Of a DNA stretch of 64,000 bases, positions 46,521 to 58,648 are shown piece by piece. The stretch is taken from assembly GCA_963921825.1 (NCBI GenBank), contig OY997588.1:81039043-81103042 (forward strand), read 5' to 3'. Within the stretch, counting starts at the first letter, position 1; each line of letters begins with the position of its first letter. The stretch is from Erodium maritimum (taxonomy: Eukaryota > Streptophyta > Magnoliopsida > Geraniales > Geraniaceae). The notes under the pieces were generated by a model, which saw only the letters and a program-made list of their open reading frames with translations, was not told the DNA's origin and searched no databases. Made by a program: the position numbers and the translations under genes.

Positions 46521-46557
<37 letters not shown>

Positions 46558-46668
46558 ACCACGCACCGCGCCCCGCACCCCACATCGACCCAACCTCGGA
46601 CCCTCCCCCTGCTGGCACCTGACTCGCGCACCGGCCTCGCTCGCACGCCCCGCTTGATGTGGGTGCTC
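45686..46668 (-). mobile_element. PIF/Harbinger deletion derivative in the neuroguidin promoter region
   Basis: Ends GAGCATCCACATCAGTGGG and GCTTGATGTGGGTGCTC, TAA at 45683-45685 and 46669-46671. Interior phrases match the element at 19249 in reverse (the AGCTTTTACCTGAAT...AACGTTATTTTTAAATC stretch). The start codon region of the transposase is seen on the minus strand near 46125 (ACATTTTTTATCG complement), the rest of the gene is gone. A run of 35 C bases lies at 46523-46557. The paralogous stretch near 53360 is an empty site (TTGTAACCC), which confirms the target duplication. It ends ~95 bp before the neuroguidin start codon. Confidence 0.9.
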
Positions 46669-46762
46669 TAACCCTAACTAAACCCAGCTCTCGGGTCGAG
46701 TCAGTCCTCTGTGATGTGCCTTCTTTGCTCAGCTTCTGCTTTCTCCCTTCTCCATATCTTTC

Positions 46763-49700
46763 ATGGAGGAAATTGCTAAGACCAACAGTTTCGAAGATGA
46801 AAGGATAAACAAGTTGAGTTTCTTCATATATTTTGTGCTTCTACTAATATTGGTTCAGCTGAATATGTAGTGGTGTTTTTTTTGTTGTATATTTATTATT
46901 CGTGAAATGGGTTTTGTAGAGAAGCTCCTCAGCTGGTTTCACTGCTGAAAGAGATAAAGGAAGGGCTAGACTTAGTGAGGGCCAAGGTCCAGGCTTTGAC
47001 AGCAAAGGTGAGAATGAGTATTTATTTTCCGAGTGCTTAAATTGTTCAAATAAATGGGTATTTTGTGAAATTTGAAAATGTGGAATATAATGAGAAAAAC
47101 AAGGTCATGTCATGAATATGCACGAGTGTGAGGGATGCAATATTGAAAGACAAGGAACTGATCACTTGATTGATTGAATTGAAAAGATTACAAGATTGGA
47201 ATTACACAGGAAGGTCAGTCAAGCTTGCTACAAGCTTACTGTCCAAACCTTGCTACAAGGTCTCTGTTCTTCGATACCTACTACAACCACACCTACAGAT
47301 TCAAATACTACCCTACATACCAAAATGGGTTACTGCAACCCTTCATTTCCATCTTCTACAATCCACCTACACCAGCGTCACCTCCCCTTTGTCTTCTTCA
47401 CTGAGAGGCTGACCCGGTTGACCACGAACAAGGACATATCGATAGCTTGGCTTGGGGAGCACGGCTGGGCTTGGGCCTTCTCCTTCTGTTGGGCCAATAT
47501 ATTTGAACCCCACTCTCTTCTTCATGGACCCATTAACCTTAGCGATCCTGACAATGCCCTCCATTTCATTCGGACTTGACCTCAAGTCCGGTATTGGGAA
47601 CTCGGGAAACTTGTCCCTGAAGGAACGTGCCTCCTCCCACCTTGCGTCTTCAATGCAATCCGGATCCCATTGGACGAGGTACTCCGCCACTACTTGCTGG
47701 TTTCTCTGGATTAACCGAAGCTTGAGAATCTTGTACGGCTCGGCTAGGAGCTGTCTGTCCTTGCCGGTTTCGGGTAGTTGGGCCACAAATGTGTGACGTT
47801 TACCCAGTTGTTTCTTTAGGAGAGAGACGTGGAATACATTGTGAACTTTTGCAGTGGCAGGGATCTTAAGCTTATATGCAACCTTCCCCACTTTTGACTT
47901 GACTTCAAATGGACCATAGTACCTTGCCGATAACTTCATGTTCTTCCTTGGGACAATGGATGCTTGACGGTAAGGTTGGAGTCGAAGGCACACCCAATAT
48001 CCAGCTTGGAATTCCCTCTCCGACCGATGCTTGTCAGCGTGGAATTTCATCCTCTCTTGGGCTAATTCCAGGTTCCTTTTGAGCATCTGAGCAATGGAAG
48101 CTCGGTTCCTCACGAACTCTTCCACGGCAGCCACGGCAACCTCTAATTCTGAGGCATTCAAGGACCTGGGTGTGTATCCGTATACCACTTCAAACGGGGT
48201 CATGCCCAACGTTGTATGGAAGCTGGTATTATACCAGTACTCAACCAGCCCCACCCATTTGCTCCATATCTTCGGTTTCTGATGAACCATGGCGCGAAGA
48301 TAGTTCTCTAGACATTGGTTTAGCCTCTCCGTCTGACCATCCGCCTGGGGTGATAAGCTGATGATAACTTCAATTTGGTGCCCACGGCTTGGAACAATTC
48401 CCCTCAAAATGAGCTTGTGAATATCTTATCCCTGTCCGTGACAATGGAGTCGGGCAACCCATGAAGCTTGTAAACATTGTTGATAAACAATTCAGCCACC
48501 ACCGAAGCCGAGAAGGGATGCTTTAGAAGGATAAAATGCCCATACTTGAAATATCTATCAATGATTACCATGATACACTCATACCCTGATTACTTGGGCA
48601 GCCCCTCTATGAAATCCATGGCTATCTCCTTCCATGGTTTTGTGGGGATCGGAAGAGGTTGTAAGAGCTCTGGGTATGGAATGTTCTCGCTCTTGCATCT
48701 CTGACAAGTCTCACAAGACCTGACAAATTCCTTGATCTCCTTGGTCATATTCGGCCACCAGAACTATAACTGGACCCGTTTGAGAGTTGCCCTTACTCCG
48801 GAGTGGCCCCCGAGGGCTGAGGTATGAAGTGCTTGAAGTATCTTCTCTTTTGCTCCCGATTCCTTGCCTACATACACCTTTCCCCCAATGTATATCACCC
48901 CGTTATTGAGCTGGTGGTTTGGAAGTTGGGATGGAGTGATTGCCAATTGTAGCAACAGGCCTTCGGCTTCTAGGTCCTCAACGTAACTGCTTGCTACTTC
49001 TTCCATCCATGCCGGAATCATAACCGATACAGCCCCACACTCGTGACTGTCCTGGCGTGATAGTGCGTTTGCTGCCTTGTTGCTTGTCCCCTTCTTGTAT
49101 TCAATGGTATAGTTTAACCCCAAGAGCTTGGCCAACCACCTTTGTTGGAATGATGTGGTCAGTTTTTGCTCTAGGAGAAACTTGAGAGGTTGATGGTCGA
49201 TTTTGATTGTGAAGCTCGTTCCCAAGAGGTAGTGCCTCCATTGCTTGGTCGCTATCACTACTGCGAGCAGCTCTTTCTCACAGGTTGACAACATACTGTT
49301 TTTGGGACCTAACACCTTGCACAAGTAGGCTATGGGTTGTTTGTTCTTCATAAGGACTGCCCCGACTCCGGTGTCACATGCGTCCGTCTCTATGGTAAAG
49401 GGCAGTTGGAAATTCGGAAGCTAGAGGACAGGGGCTGTGGTCATCGCCTCCTTTTGTTGCTCGAAACTGTTTTGTGCCTCTTCTCCCCAATGGAAGACAT
49501 CTTTTTTCAGCAAGTTGGTTAAGGGCTTTGCTATGATCCCATATCCCTTGATGGATTTCCAGTACCTTTAAGTTCTTGTGTACCGGCCACACCCTCATTG
49601 CCTCGATCTTCTTTTGGTCGCTAGCGAACCCTTCCCCCTATATGATATGCCCAGATATTCAACCGAACCTCTCCCGAATTCGCATTTGGATTTCTTAGCA

Positions 49701-52700
49701 AATAGGGACTCAGCCTTCAACTTCTGTAATACTAATTCGAGATGCTGTGTATGCTCTTCCCAGTTCTTACTATAAACCAAAATGTCATCAAAAATAATGA
49801 GAACAAATTTTCTTAAGAAGCTTTTGAATACCTCATCCATTACTTCTTGGAAGGTTGTCGGTGCATTTGTGAGGCCCAAAGGCATGACCTTCCATTCGTA
49901 GTGGCCATGGTGGGTTCTAAAGGTCGTCTCCTCCTCCTCCCCTTCCTTGAGGCATATCTGGTGGTAGCTCGATCTCAGGTCGATCTTGGAAAATATGGTA
50001 CTACCGCACAAATCATCCAACGCCTCGTCGATCGCAGGAATAGAGAATTTATCCTTGATCGTGAGGTCGTTGAGTTTGCGATAATCAACACAGAACCTCC
50101 AATTTCCATCCTTCTTCTTCACCAAGATGACGCGAAACGAAAATGGGCTTGTGCTATCTCTGATGATCCCTAAAGCTAACATCTCTTCCACCATTTGTTC
50201 CACCACCCCTTTCTGCTCATGGCTGAGCTTATAGGGTCTGATCGACGGTGGGTTTTCCCCCTGTATTAGTAGAATTGTGTGATCCAATCGCCTTCTGGGT
50301 GGTAGAGATTTTGGCTCTTGGAATACCTCTGTGTACTTGTCAAGAATCCCCAACAATTCTGGTCTTGTTTGCCCCTCCTCGATAGCTACACTACCCCCCA
50401 CTTCATCAATCCTACAGAATTTCCCCAAGAGAAGATCATCTCCTTCCCTCATTTCACGCTGGAGGATGGTGAAATTGATCAGTTGAGGTCCTTGTCGTGT
50501 GCCTGTCTCCTTAATGACCACCAATTGACCCTCAATTTGAATCGTAACGGAGCGCTGGATGTGATCGAAGGTGACTGGGTTGACACAGGTGAGCCAATCT
50601 GCCCCTAAAATTAAGTTGCAGTCGCCCAACGGCATGATAAGAAACGAACCCTCAAAGGTGAAGCCGACAATTTCGCATATAACCCCGCAATCCGACCCAC
50701 AGAAGAAAACTTTACCATTTGTGAATTTGACTTTCCGGCGTCGGGTGGGTTCGAACCGCAATTGCAACCCCTTGGCTGTTCGCTCGTCGATGAAGGATGA
50801 CGTCGCTCCGGTGTCCACCAGGATAGACATGGGTTTCACCCCAATCAACCCTTGAATCCTCATCGTCTTCGTCCCGATTGGTGGACCCATGAGGTCGCCG
50901 ATAGCACAAACCCTCTCTTCGACAGCCTCATCCTCCTCTTCCTCAATTTCGACGGGATCCACCTCGATTTAGGGGCCCTGGTCCATGGTGACCTCCTCTT
51001 CATCTTCGTCGTCGGACTGGCTTAGCCGATAGAGCTGATTCTGGTTGGGACAGACAAGGCGATGCTCGTCCGTGTATCGTGTTGGGCAATTGAAACAGAG
51101 CCCTCGTCGTCGTCTCTCCCGAAGATATGCTGGGTTAGCCTTGGGCCATGCTCCTTCCCGTTGGGCTCTTGGACCTCCCCGATTTAACCCCATGTGACGT
51201 GGGCCTGGGTTGGGGGTTAAGTTGGTTTGGAACTCTTGGGCGGCCCACATACGGAACTAAGGCCCGGGACTGAGAGATGGTAGGCCCAGAACTGCCTTCT
51301 TGCTTCTGTTCTTCCAGACGCGTGAGTCACATGGCTTGGTGTATCGATGTCGGCGACAACATCTTCACGCCGACCCTGAGTCTCGGTTTCAGGCCGCTGA
51401 CGAAACAGGAGATAAAGTACCCCTCAGAGAAGTAAGGAAACTCAGTGAGAACCATGGCTCTGAGCTCATCGAACCGATCTTCATACTCTGCTACGGTGCC
51501 CACCTGCATCAAGTGCTTAAACTCTCCGATTGGGTTGTCGAATCCCAATGCTTCGAACTTCCATGCCATATCCCGACAAAGGTCCTCTCATAGCAGATGT
51601 TGCCTACCCAGGTGATACATAGTAAACCAAGTTTCGGCTTTCCCGGAAAAATGAAGGGAGGCCAGTTGTATCTTGAAGTCGTCGGGGATGCGGTAGAAAG
51701 TAAAATACCCAACTGCTTTTTGGATCCAAGAGCGGAGGTTTGAGCCATCAAAGGTTGGGAAGGTGAGGTGTGGTATATGGGGTTGTGGGTGGTGAGGTTG
51801 TTGTTGTTGTTGGGTAGCTTCGTTACTGTCTCTGTTTTGGGGGAGATCAGTTTGTGGGGGCTGGGTTGGGCAGTCGCGGATGGGAAACGCTGCTTGCCAG
51901 TGGGGTATCGACGTCGGAGGGAACGAGGAACCGATGATGTGTGGTGGGTCATGAAGTGGCTGTTTGTTGCGATCGCGGCTGTCCCCCGGGTGGCTCGCCA
52001 ACGCCTCTCGTGGTGGTGCGTGACCACGCAGCTCTGCCAAGACGGCGTCGACGGAAGCCTTGAGGCTGGCTTGGCTCTGATGAAGCTCGTCAATGCGTGC
52101 GTTCATGCCTTGGAGGTTGGATTTGAGCTGGGCTTCGGGGACGGAAGCGTTGCTGTGCTCGGAGGAGTCTTCAGAAGAGGTCATGGCTGGGTCATACGGC
52201 TCTGATACCAATGTGAGGGATACAATATTTAAAGACAAGGAACTGATCACTTGATTGATTGAATTGAAAAGCTTACAAGATTGGAATTACAGAGGAAGGT
52301 CAGTCAAGCTTGCTACAAGCTTACTGTCCAAACCTTGCTACAAAGTCTCTGCTCTTCGATACCTACTACAACCACACCTACAGATTCAAATACTACCTTA
52401 CATACCAAAATGGGTTACTACAACCCTTCCTTTCCATCTTCGGCAATCCCCCTACACCAGCGTCACCTCCCTTTTGTGTTCTTCACTGAGACGCTGATCC
52501 AGTTGACCACAGACAAGAACATCTCGATAGCTTGGCTTGGGGAGCACGACTGTGCTTAGGCCTTCTCCTTCTGCTGGGCCAATATATTTGAACCCCACTC
52601 TCTTCTTCATGGACCCATCAACCTTAGCGATCCTGACAACGAGGAGTGCTATTAGGAAAATTCTTATCTGCAAGCAATAATTGTTGCCTTTTTGATCCAA

Positions 52701-54290
52701 ATTTGGCTATTGTTGGTTGGTACTGTAACATAATGCTCTAGTGAGTTGCTACTTTGTTAGTTAAACACCAAGGGTAGAATTACTAAGCGTTTGCTAGGTT
52801 GTTTTTAATGGCTAAATCATCGTTGAACACTTGGTGCTTTTACAGTAAAAGCACCTAAGGTTTTTTTTCGACGTTTTTGTTATTTTGAACGTCAAGATAA
52901 CTAGTTTTATGTAAATATTGATCATAAATAATATTTTTAGGCTATTATCAATGTCCCGAGCCTGAAAATTTGAATTATTTTGACCCCGAACTGAAAATAA
53001 AAATTTTAGTTTTTTTTATGTCAACTACTATAGGTTTAATTGCTTCTACTACGGCATATCATGGTGTCACACAAGAAATAAAACATCTGCTACATCATAA
53101 CTATGGCGTAGCAGATGTATTTAACCCTATATTAAAATTTCATTTTACTTCTGAAGTCTGAACCTTCACGTGCGTTTCTCTCTTCTTCTGCGCGGTTCCT
53201 TCGTCTCCAGCATCTGTCCAACCTCCGTCCAGCATCAACTCTTCTGTCCGGCCTCAACTCCTCCCCTCGGCGGCTGCGGCGGCACTGTAAGAGCAACGTA
53301 GTCTTGAAATAATAGATATTTTCTGGTTTGTAACCCTAACTCTTAAGGGCCCATTCTGGTTTGTAACCCTAACTAAATCAGTCCTCTGTGCTGTGCCTTC
53401 CTTGCTCAGCTTCTGCTTTCTCCCTTCTCCATATCGTTCATGGAGGAAATTGCTAAGACCAACGGTATCGAAGATGAAAGGATAAACAAGTTGAGTTTCT
53501 TCATATATTTTCTGCTTCTACTAATACTGGTTCAGCTGAATATATAGTGTTTTTTTTTCTTGTATATTTATTATTCGTGAAATGGGGTTTGTAGAGAAGC
53601 TCCTCAGCTGGTTTCACTGCTGAAAGAGATGAAGGAAGGGCCAAGGTCCAGGCTTTGACAGCAAAGGTGAGAATGAGTATTTATTTTCTGAATGCTTAAA
53701 TTGTTCAAATAAATGGGTATTTTGTGAAATTTGAAATTGTGGAATAGAATGAGAACAACAAGGCCATGTCATGAATATGCACGAGGAGTGCTATTAGGAA
53801 AATTCTTATCTGCAAGCAATAATTGTTGCCTTTTTAATCCAAATTTGGCTATTGTTGGTTGGTACTGAAACATAATGCTCTAGTGAGTTGCTACTTTGCT
53901 AGTTAGACGCCAAGGTTAGATTGCTAAGCGCTTGCTGGGTTGTTTGTTAATGGCTAAATCATTGTTGAACATTTAGTGTTTTTAGTCCTGCTTCCTGCCC
54001 ATCTTCAGTCCTACACTTTTAGCTGCAAAACCAACTATTACCCGTCTCCTAGACCAAAACTATCAGCCCCCCATTCATGCACATGCTTGCTTATATGCTC
54101 GGCACCTTTTTTTTTGCTATTTAGTGGAGAGAACCAAGTACCTTTTTTTTCTGTCCTTGACAGTGAAACAAAGTAAAGAGCCTTGTGTTGATGTAATTTT
54201 TGTGTTTATATATATATATATATATACCTTTTTTTTTCTGTCCTTGACAGTGAAAGAAAGTAAAGAGCCTTGTGTTGATGTAATTTTTGT

Positions 54291-54335
<45 letters not shown>

Positions 54336-57300
54336 AAGAAATCCCATGGTGTGCATGAAATGACAGTTTGGCATGTGAGGTTGTACTTTCAACATTGCCC
54401 CTGTATTTGTACATTAGGTGAAGGCAAATCAATTTCCAACTGCTGATGAGATGAACTATCTCGAAGCTAAGCATCTGTTGCTTCTAAACTATTGCCAATC
54501 GATTGTGTACTATTTGCTCCGCAAGGCTAAAGGTTACTCAATAGAAGGACATCCAGTTGTTCGGAGCCTCGTGGAAATAAAATTATTTTTGGAGAAGGTC
54601 AGAATCCTTTCCTCCTTGGTATTCTACTATCCACTCGATCAACCAGTCTTATACCTTTTGTCATATTTATGATGACAGATTCGGCCAATAGACAAAAAAC
54701 TCCAATACCAAATCCAGAAGGTTACAAGGGTTAGTGCAGGCACAACAGGTGCAGCAGGTCCTAGTGAAAACGAAGCAAATGCACCCCAGAAAACAGAAGA
54801 TTCGCTGAGTTATCGCCCAAATCCTGACCTGTTAGCTGGCAAAAATGATATGACTAATGAGGTAAGTCAAAATGTAAAGATATGGACAACTTTTCTAATA
54901 TATCTCCTGCAGTATGGGCATCCTTCTTTTTTTTTCCTGTCTACTATACTTCAAGAAACGATTATACTGTCTTGTTTTAAAGCTTGTATCTATATCCAGC
55001 AGGATGGTAATGGTCTGTATCGACCTCCCAAATTTGCCCCCACAACTATGGAGGAAGATAAGATGTCAAAACAGGAAAAGAATGAGAAGAGAAAGGAGAA
55101 GGAATGGTTACGCCAATCTAATCAGAGTAGTTATTTGAGAGGGCTGATGGACGATATGGAGGGAAGACCTGAAGAGGTTTGTTGTGGACTGCTGTTATGT
55201 TGATATTTGATTAGGCGGTCTTCAAGTGTATCTTCTGCTTAACCTTTCATATTTTGTGGGTGAAACTCAGGTCAGGGAAGTTAATGGAGCTGAAAGTAGA
55301 GAGCTTACTAGATATAAAGAAAAATGGGAAGAACGTGCACAGCGAGAAGAGGAGCTTTTCACTCGTGCTCCTTTTACAAAGATGGAGAAAAAGAGAGAAA
55401 AATACTTGAAGACGCCAAGAAATGGGTATGTTGCAATTCAAAGTCTAAACTCTACATTTCTTTTGGAGTTATCGCTTATCATTATTGTCGGCATATGCTT
55501 GACTGTTTATTTGTTTGTATCAGGTTGAATGATATGACTGAAAATTTCTTTGATGAAATAAAAACCTTACCAATTGGAGATGATCTAGACGAACAATCAA
55601 AAGGCTTCAGCAACAGCAAGAAGGGAAAGTTTAAGAAACACAAGGTATAATACTCTCTTGTAGTCATGAATCTGATTACTATACATCAACCTGTGGTTTA
55701 TGCTTAGTATTATGTTTTGTTCATGCCAAGGCTCCAGATAGACTTATGTGATATATATATATATATATATAGGGGCACTTTCACATGTTACCCATGCTTA
55801 AGTTGTTACTTGTTATCCAAATCTAAACCATTGAATTTTTAAATCCAATGGCTATAGATTTTCAGCCTCAATTATCTATTAATAAAATAGAAAAATCAAC
55901 AAAAGGGCATTTTGGTAACTTTATCCCCTTTAAATTTTTACTGCAGAATTTTATTTTTACTGTCAAATTTTTTTGATATTTCATTTTTTTAAAATTAAAA
56001 TTCTGATTTTTTTTTCAAGATTTCGTAATTTATGTTATAGATTATTATATATAATATTACAGAAATTTATGCCGGATATTATAGAAGTTGTTACCAAATG
56101 TTCCAAATTCTATGAGATGTTCTGAATTTTAAACGGTGAGGTTTCACAAACTTTATAAAAGTGTTACAAAAAACTACACTGAAAGATACAAAACTTTATA
56201 ACTTGCAAAAAAACTACACCATATTTGAGTTACATAATCCAAACCCTATTGTTTCCGAATGTTGTACGAAAAGTTACACAAAAATACACTGTCAGCTACA
56301 AAACTTTGTAAATTTACAAGAACCTACACCAACACTACATTACATAATCCAAACCCTGAAGTTACAAAAAATACACTTTCAGAGTATTGTACGGAAAGTT
56401 ACACAAAAATGCAATGTCAGTTACAAAACTTTGTAACTTTATAAAAACTTATACCAACACTATGGTTACATAATCCAAACCCTAAAGTTACACAAAAATA
56501 CACTGTAAGTTACTTAACTTTGTAACTTATAAAAAAATACACGAGTTATATAATCCAAGCCTTGTTCTTACAAAATATTACACGAAAAGTTACAGATTTT
56601 TATTGTAAGAGATAAACACAATTCGTTATACAAACATATGCTAGTTAACAGTTACAAAAACATGCCCTAAGCATTACAGAAACATTATACAAATGTTACA
56701 TAAAAATACACTAAACATTATAGAAAAATTGTAACAACGTTACACAGAGCTACCCTGAAATTTGCAGGAGAAACAATATTGCAAAACTTTATTTCCGCTA
56801 TGCTCATTCTCAATACCTCTATGCCCGAGCCAATAAAATTCAAGAGTTAATTTCGACCAGCTCTCCCGAACATGAAACATGAAATCAAGCAATAAAATAT
56901 TAAATTATCAAACAATGAACCTGAAATAATAGAAAATCAGAACTAAACCTATATCAGAAATCACATATTTTTATATATAAAGATATAAAATAGAAAAAAT
57001 ATTAATAGCCCCCAAAAAACAACCTTCTATGGCAAGGCTCATTGTGGTGCGGTACTATTCGTCAAACCTGCCCCATATTCTCGAGCATGAATTTGAGCTC
57101 GAGAACGCGGTGGCCTGAGCAGCGGTTTGGGACAGTGACAGAGGCGAGAAGCTGGGCTTTGGGTGGATTCCGATTGTCTCAGATCGGAGGTGGCACGGGA
57201 GCACGACGCAGACCGGGGCGGCGGGGGCGAGGAGGTTGGGCTGGTCTCGCCAGAAGGATCTCCTTTCTCGGCGGCGGCCACTCGGGCGAGGGTATGCCCC

Positions 57301-58486
57301 ATGGTCACGCTCGACCAGATCTGAGCGAGCTGAGCATGGCGGCGCGATTCGAGCTCCATCCGGCGACGACGGGAGGCGAGGTGGCTGGGTTGGTTTCACA
57401 GTGGCTGTGGCGACGAACCCGGACGGAGAACGCCAACGCGTGATGAAGAGAGGACGAGAGAGGATGGGTGGCGTGTAAAATTTGTGAATGTGTAGTTTTG
57501 TTGTTAGGGTTAAGGTAAATAGCTAACTATAAAGTCTATTTTGCCCTTATGCGTGTAAAATATCAAATAACCAGTCAAACTTTAACAAAATTACATGTTC
57601 ATGCCACTCTCATTATCAGCCTTTGGATGTAACCGATCCAATTGTCCATAATAAGGTAATAAGTAACAATTTAAGAGAAGGTAACACCTGAAAGTGGTTC
57701 TACATATATATATATGCCATTTCATTTGTTTTGAGTATACATGATCGAATGATTGTGTTAAACTTGGGGAAGCAAATAACCCTGGCTAGACCTAAGTTGA
57801 TGTGGAAAGTAGTAGGAAAAACATGAGAGCTCTTGGATATATGGAGGGTGGTAAAAATATGAACGGAAGAATTTAAGGAGTTCTGATAAAGGGTTCATGT
57901 AACCCTCAAACTATGTTTGGGAAGATGGCTTCGTTTCTATTTTATTCATTAGTTTCACCATTTGTATTTCTAGATTGCCATGGAGTTCTTGCATTGACAG
58001 ACATACGGTCATGCAACTGCACCTTTAGCTGGGAATGTATTTACTCTAACAAAGTAGCACTATATGATTTGTACATCCGGTGGTGAAAAATTTGTTTGAC
58101 CACACATGTTAAGTAGTTTTATTCAATTAGAGTTTTCCAAGTAGAAATTGGTTTTCTTTTTAGTCAAATATGTTAAAGATTGCTGAGATATTTTATGCAG
58201 TATAGCCACCACTAATGAGTATAGGAAAGAATTGGGAACGTAAACAGCTTTCTGCTCAGACTTTCATTGAATTTGAAATCATATTGACTAGGTTTCTATC
58301 TTTTAACACTTACCTTGCCCATCAAATACATTTGATCTTCTTGTATTGTATCCATGTTACCTTTATAATTAATTGGTGCTCATTAAATATCTGTACACAG
58401 CGGAATTGATGGTTACCATAAATAACGCTTTCTGCATAAATTGATGGTTACCTTTGTTTTTTGTCTGTCCACAGAGGAAACATTGA
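46763..58486 (+). CDS. NGDN: Neuroguidin/LCP5-like Sas10/Utp3/C1D protein, SSU processome
   Basis: Eight exons with fitting phase: 46763-46812, 46920-47007, 54418-54597, 54679-54861, 55003-55176, 55271-55425, 55524-55644, 58475-58486; about 320 aa. The N-terminal Sas10/Utp3/C1D domain covers roughly residues 17-105 ([60 protein letters not shown]). The middle is acidic/charged with [15 protein letters not shown], a family hallmark, and the C-terminus is basic (KKGKFKKHK then RKH). LCP5/neuroguidin works in the nucleolar small-subunit processome in 18S rRNA processing. The last coding exon is only 12 bases (AGG AAA CAT TGA) and is the least certain; without splicing the protein would end KHKV at 55650, and CGGAATTGA after an AG at 58399 is another option. 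Intron 2 is 7.4 kb and holds a Ty3 fossil and a dead copy of exons 1-2. Intron 7 holds a 1.9-kb foldback element. Confidence 0.88.
47127..47553 (-). repeat. LTR of the Ty3 fossil (3' LTR in element direction)
   Basis: 427 bp. Plus-strand ends TGTGAGGGATGC and CGATCCTGACA. Same length as the partner at 52212-52638. It contains a TATA-like stretch CCAATATATTTGAACC near its inner end. Confidence 0.92.
52212..52638 (-). repeat. LTR of the Ty3 fossil (5' LTR in element direction)
   Basis: 427 bp, TGTGAGGGATAC to CGATCCTGACA on the plus strand, next to the primer-binding site at its inner side. No length change relative to the other LTR, only substitutions. Confidence 0.92.
52850..53337. other. 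Spacer between the two duplicated blocks
   Basis: Begins at a small palindrome GGTGCTTTTACAGTAAAAGCACC (52832-52854) where the first duplicate ends. 53165-53285 is a pyrimidine- and GC-rich leader-like stretch (GTGCGTTTCTCTCTTCTTCTGCG ... CTCGGCGGCTGCGGCGGC in part). TAAGAGCAACGTAGTC at 53288 looks like a worn PIF/Harbinger end. It could be the promoter region of the duplicate or an inserted element; not resolved. Confidence 0.35.
53338..53978 (+). pseudogene. Dead duplicate of neuroguidin exons 1-2 with flanks
   Basis: Copy of the block at 45658-52846 without its insertions. It holds exon 1 at 53440-53489 ([16 protein letters not shown]) and exon 2 at 53595-53666. Exon 2 lacks 16 bases relative to the first copy (GCTAGACTTAGTGAGG missing after KEMKEG), which shifts the frame to a stop within seven codons. 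Splice sites still look good. The intact exons 1-2 are those at 46763-47007, farther from exon 3. If the transcript includes the dead pair it loses the frame. Confidence 0.9.
54141..54331. repeat. 86-bp tandem duplication with TA microsatellites
   Basis: 54141-54226 and 54227-54314 share CCTTGACAGTGAAA, AGTAAAGAGCCTTGTG and TGATGTAATTTTTGTG. Each unit ends in a (TA)n tract; the second runs to about 54331 with ~18 TA pairs. It lies about 90 bp before exon 3 of the neuroguidin gene. Confidence 0.9.
55771..57702. mobile_element. Foldback element with GC-rich cargo in neuroguidin intron 7
   Basis: Left arm AGGGGCACTTTCACATGTTACC and, inverted on the right, GGTAACACCTGAAAGTGGTTC; weaker pairing extends ~110 bases (CCAATGGCTATAG versus CAGCCTTTGGATG). 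(TA)n tracts flank both sides, so the target repeat cannot be fixed. 56160-56600 is a ~112-bp tandem array (TTACATAATCCAAACCC recurring). 57030-57480 is a sharply GC-rich island with open frames on both strands and no recognised domain, the look of a captured host fragment as in Pack-MULEs. Type (Mutator-like) is inferred. Confidence 0.6.
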
Positions 58487-58648
58487 GTTAAAGAGTAACT
58501 TGCTGAGTGTGAGGCTCGTGTTATAAGAATATGTTTGTAGTAGAGAGAGAAACTTGAAAGTTACATTTGGAACAGTTTTGTTAACCATTTAAGCCTTTTC
58601 TTATGTTTGATCTTTTCAGATGATGCGCACCACTATATGTTAATTTAA

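Larger units (their letters stand above)
47127..52638 (-). mobile_element. Ty3/gypsy chromovirus fossil in neuroguidin intron 2
   Basis: Almost full-length LTR retroelement, 5.5 kb, minus strand, with ACGAG target repeats at 47122-47126 and 52639-52643; the unfilled site is kept at 53777-53789. Parts in element order: LTR, tRNA-Met-type primer site next to 52211 (TGGTATCAGAGC on minus), gag (about 51000-52190, with [18 protein letters not shown]), a CCHC-like knuckle, protease ([14 protein letters not shown]), reverse transcriptase ([20 protein letters not shown]-type box), RNase H, integrase with a C-terminal chromodomain, polypurine end, LTR. Gene order and chromodomain place it among chromoviruses; small size and short LTRs suggest the Reina type. 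The coding region is broken in at least four places. By eye the LTRs differ at about 26 of 427 sites (~6%), so it is of the order of 2 million years old. Confidence 0.93.

Noticed and set aside
46354-46671. Poly-Pro and poly-Gly frames
   Set aside because: They are the translation of a 35-base C run inside a PIF/Harbinger derivative.
53440-53666. Second, functional neuroguidin start
   Set aside because: The 16-bp deletion in exon 2 shifts the frame and gives an early stop, so it is called a dead duplicate.
57039-57478. Frames of 80-133 codons on both strands
   Set aside because: GC island in a foldback element; no recognised domain and no frame clearly better than the others. Described only as cargo.
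55771-57702. Helitron
   Set aside because: Ends are inverted repeats and there is no CTRR end with a preceding short hairpin, so a TIR-type element fits better.
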